Part shown: positions 12,803 to 13,493 of the stretch, one piece after another
Numbering within the stretch: the stretch's first letter is position 1
Layout: each line of letters opens with the position of its first letter
NCBI RefSeq assembly: GCF_902489365.1
Contig: NZ_CABTZR010000061.1
Coordinates: 1 to 13,493, forward strand
DNA: 13,493 bases
From: an uncultured Corynebacterium sp.
GTDB lineage: Bacteria; Actinomycetota; Actinomycetes; Mycobacteriales; Mycobacteriaceae
Direction of reading: 5' to 3'
Translations under genes and position numbers: made by a program
Notes under the pieces: model-generated
The model's database searches: none
What the model was told of the DNA's origin: nothing
What the model saw: the letters and a program-made list of their open reading frames with translations, nothing else

Positions 12803-13493
12803 ATGCTCCAACAGCCATATCAGCCCCTTCCGACACGCCAGACGTCGAGTCCTCGCCTCCTCGTCCCCGACGTCGCCCGCGGCATGGCCCTGCTGGGCAT
12901 CGCGCTGGCTAATGTCTGCACCGCGTGGATTATGAACGACGGCGATGGCCCCGATGCTTATTTCGGCGGCGTCGAGACCGTTGCGGACAAAATCTACGTG
13001 GTCTTTTCCGCCATGTTCATCCACGTGCGCGGCCTGCCGATGTTCTCCACGCTCTTAGGTTTCGGCGTGGGGCTTATCGCGATGAGCTTGTGGCGGCGCG
13101 GCTTCCCACTTCGCCGCGCGCGAACGGTGATTGCAAAGCGCTACGGGTTCTTGGCTCTGTTCGGAGCACTTCACTGCCTCTTCCTGTTTATGGGCGACAT
13201 CATGATGCTGTATGGAGCCATAGGCATACTCATCGCGCTGCTACTCCCTGTGACCGACAAGACTCTCATGCGCGTGGCCTATGTACTCTTCGGTTTCCAA
13301 GTACTCGCCGGCATTGGCATCGGTGTGGCCGCAGCATTCATCGACACCTCGAATTTCAATATCGGCGGTGTCCCCTCAACAGAGAGCTACGTGGGGCTCG
13401 TGGGCGAGCAAGCTTTTGCTCTCCTCGCCCACGCTGTGTCCCTCCCCTTTACCGGCGTTACAGCCCTGCCGCTCATGCTCGTGGGTTTCGTGT
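12803..13493 (+). CDS. DUF418 membrane protein, 3' end cut by window
   Basis: The frame from ATG 12803 stays open for 230 codons to the window end. After a polar, Pro/Gln-rich N-terminus of about 25 residues comes VPDVARGMALLGIALANV, the start signature of the DUF418/YeiB-like family of polytopic membrane proteins. Further hydrophobic segments follow, including YGFLALFGALHCLFLFMGDI and LYGAIGILIALLLPV, as in family members, where R-G and H-x-x-x-L-F positions are conserved. The molecular function of the family is unknown; some members are linked to membrane transport or lipid-related tasks. The C-terminal domain that gave DUF418 its name lies beyond the window. It may share a transcript with the cyclase, 32 bases away, but an extended -10 box suggests its own start. 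Confidence 0.85.
   Translation, partial: MLQQPYQPLPTRQTSSPRLLVPDVARGMALLGIALANVCTAWIMNDGDGPDAYFGGVETVADKIYVVFSAMFIHVRGLPMFSTLLGFGVGLIAMSLWRRGFPLRRARTVIAKRYGFLALFGALHCLFLFMGDIMMLYGAIGILIALLLPVTDKTLMRVAYVLFGFQVLAGIGIGVAAAFIDTSNFNIGGVPSTESYVGLVGEQAFALLAHAVSLPFTGVTALPLMLVGFV

Noticed and set aside
1..13493. CRISPR array or rRNA genes
   Set aside because: No regularly spaced repeats and no rRNA-like stretch were seen.

Overview
The window looks like Corynebacterium chromosome. Three things point there: an actinobacterial HolB/membrane adenylate cyclase (CyaB-type) divergent pair, a NagA close to my recollection of C. glutamicum NagA, and high-GC coding with TANNNT -10 boxes and short or absent leaders. 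No species is claimed.

Layout. (1) 1-873 is mobile debris: the tail of an unidentified gene on the + strand, a serine recombinase gene broken by one missing base, and a tiny helix-turn-helix gene that precedes it in the same operon. (2) 1010-5157 (minus) is a complete N-acetylglucosamine operon, nagA-nagB-nagE. NagE imports and phosphorylates GlcNAc (EIICBA fusion), NagA deacetylates GlcNAc-6-P, and NagB deaminates and isomerises GlcN-6-P to fructose-6-P plus ammonia. A good promoter and an 11-bp palindrome at the predicted transcription start lie upstream of nagA; no regulator gene is in the window. (3) 5333-6211 (minus) is a membrane-anchored or secreted alpha/beta hydrolase. (4) 6212-7775 is a region of visibly lower GC: a structured intergenic stretch, then a 29-codon ORF with its own Shine-Dalgarno, whose TAA is followed directly and in the same frame by the ATG of an MFS transporter. 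(5) 7941-8396 is a DUF4442-type hotdog-fold protein. (6) 8397-9805 is a second lower-GC islet that carries one DUF3644 protein with a HEPN-like R-x4-H motif and abuts the 3' end of a tRNA-Thr(CGU) gene. (7) 9814-13493 is core genome: tRNA-Thr, holB (DNA polymerase III delta'), a class III adenylate cyclase divergent from holB, and the start of a DUF418 membrane protein cut by the window end.

Two places deserve most attention: the short ORF coupled to the MFS gene (a possible exported peptide, or a translational leader), and the solitary DUF3644/HEPN-like gene beside a tRNA (a possible abortive-infection gene). Neither is proven by sequence alone. No intergenic stretch exceeds 300 bases.
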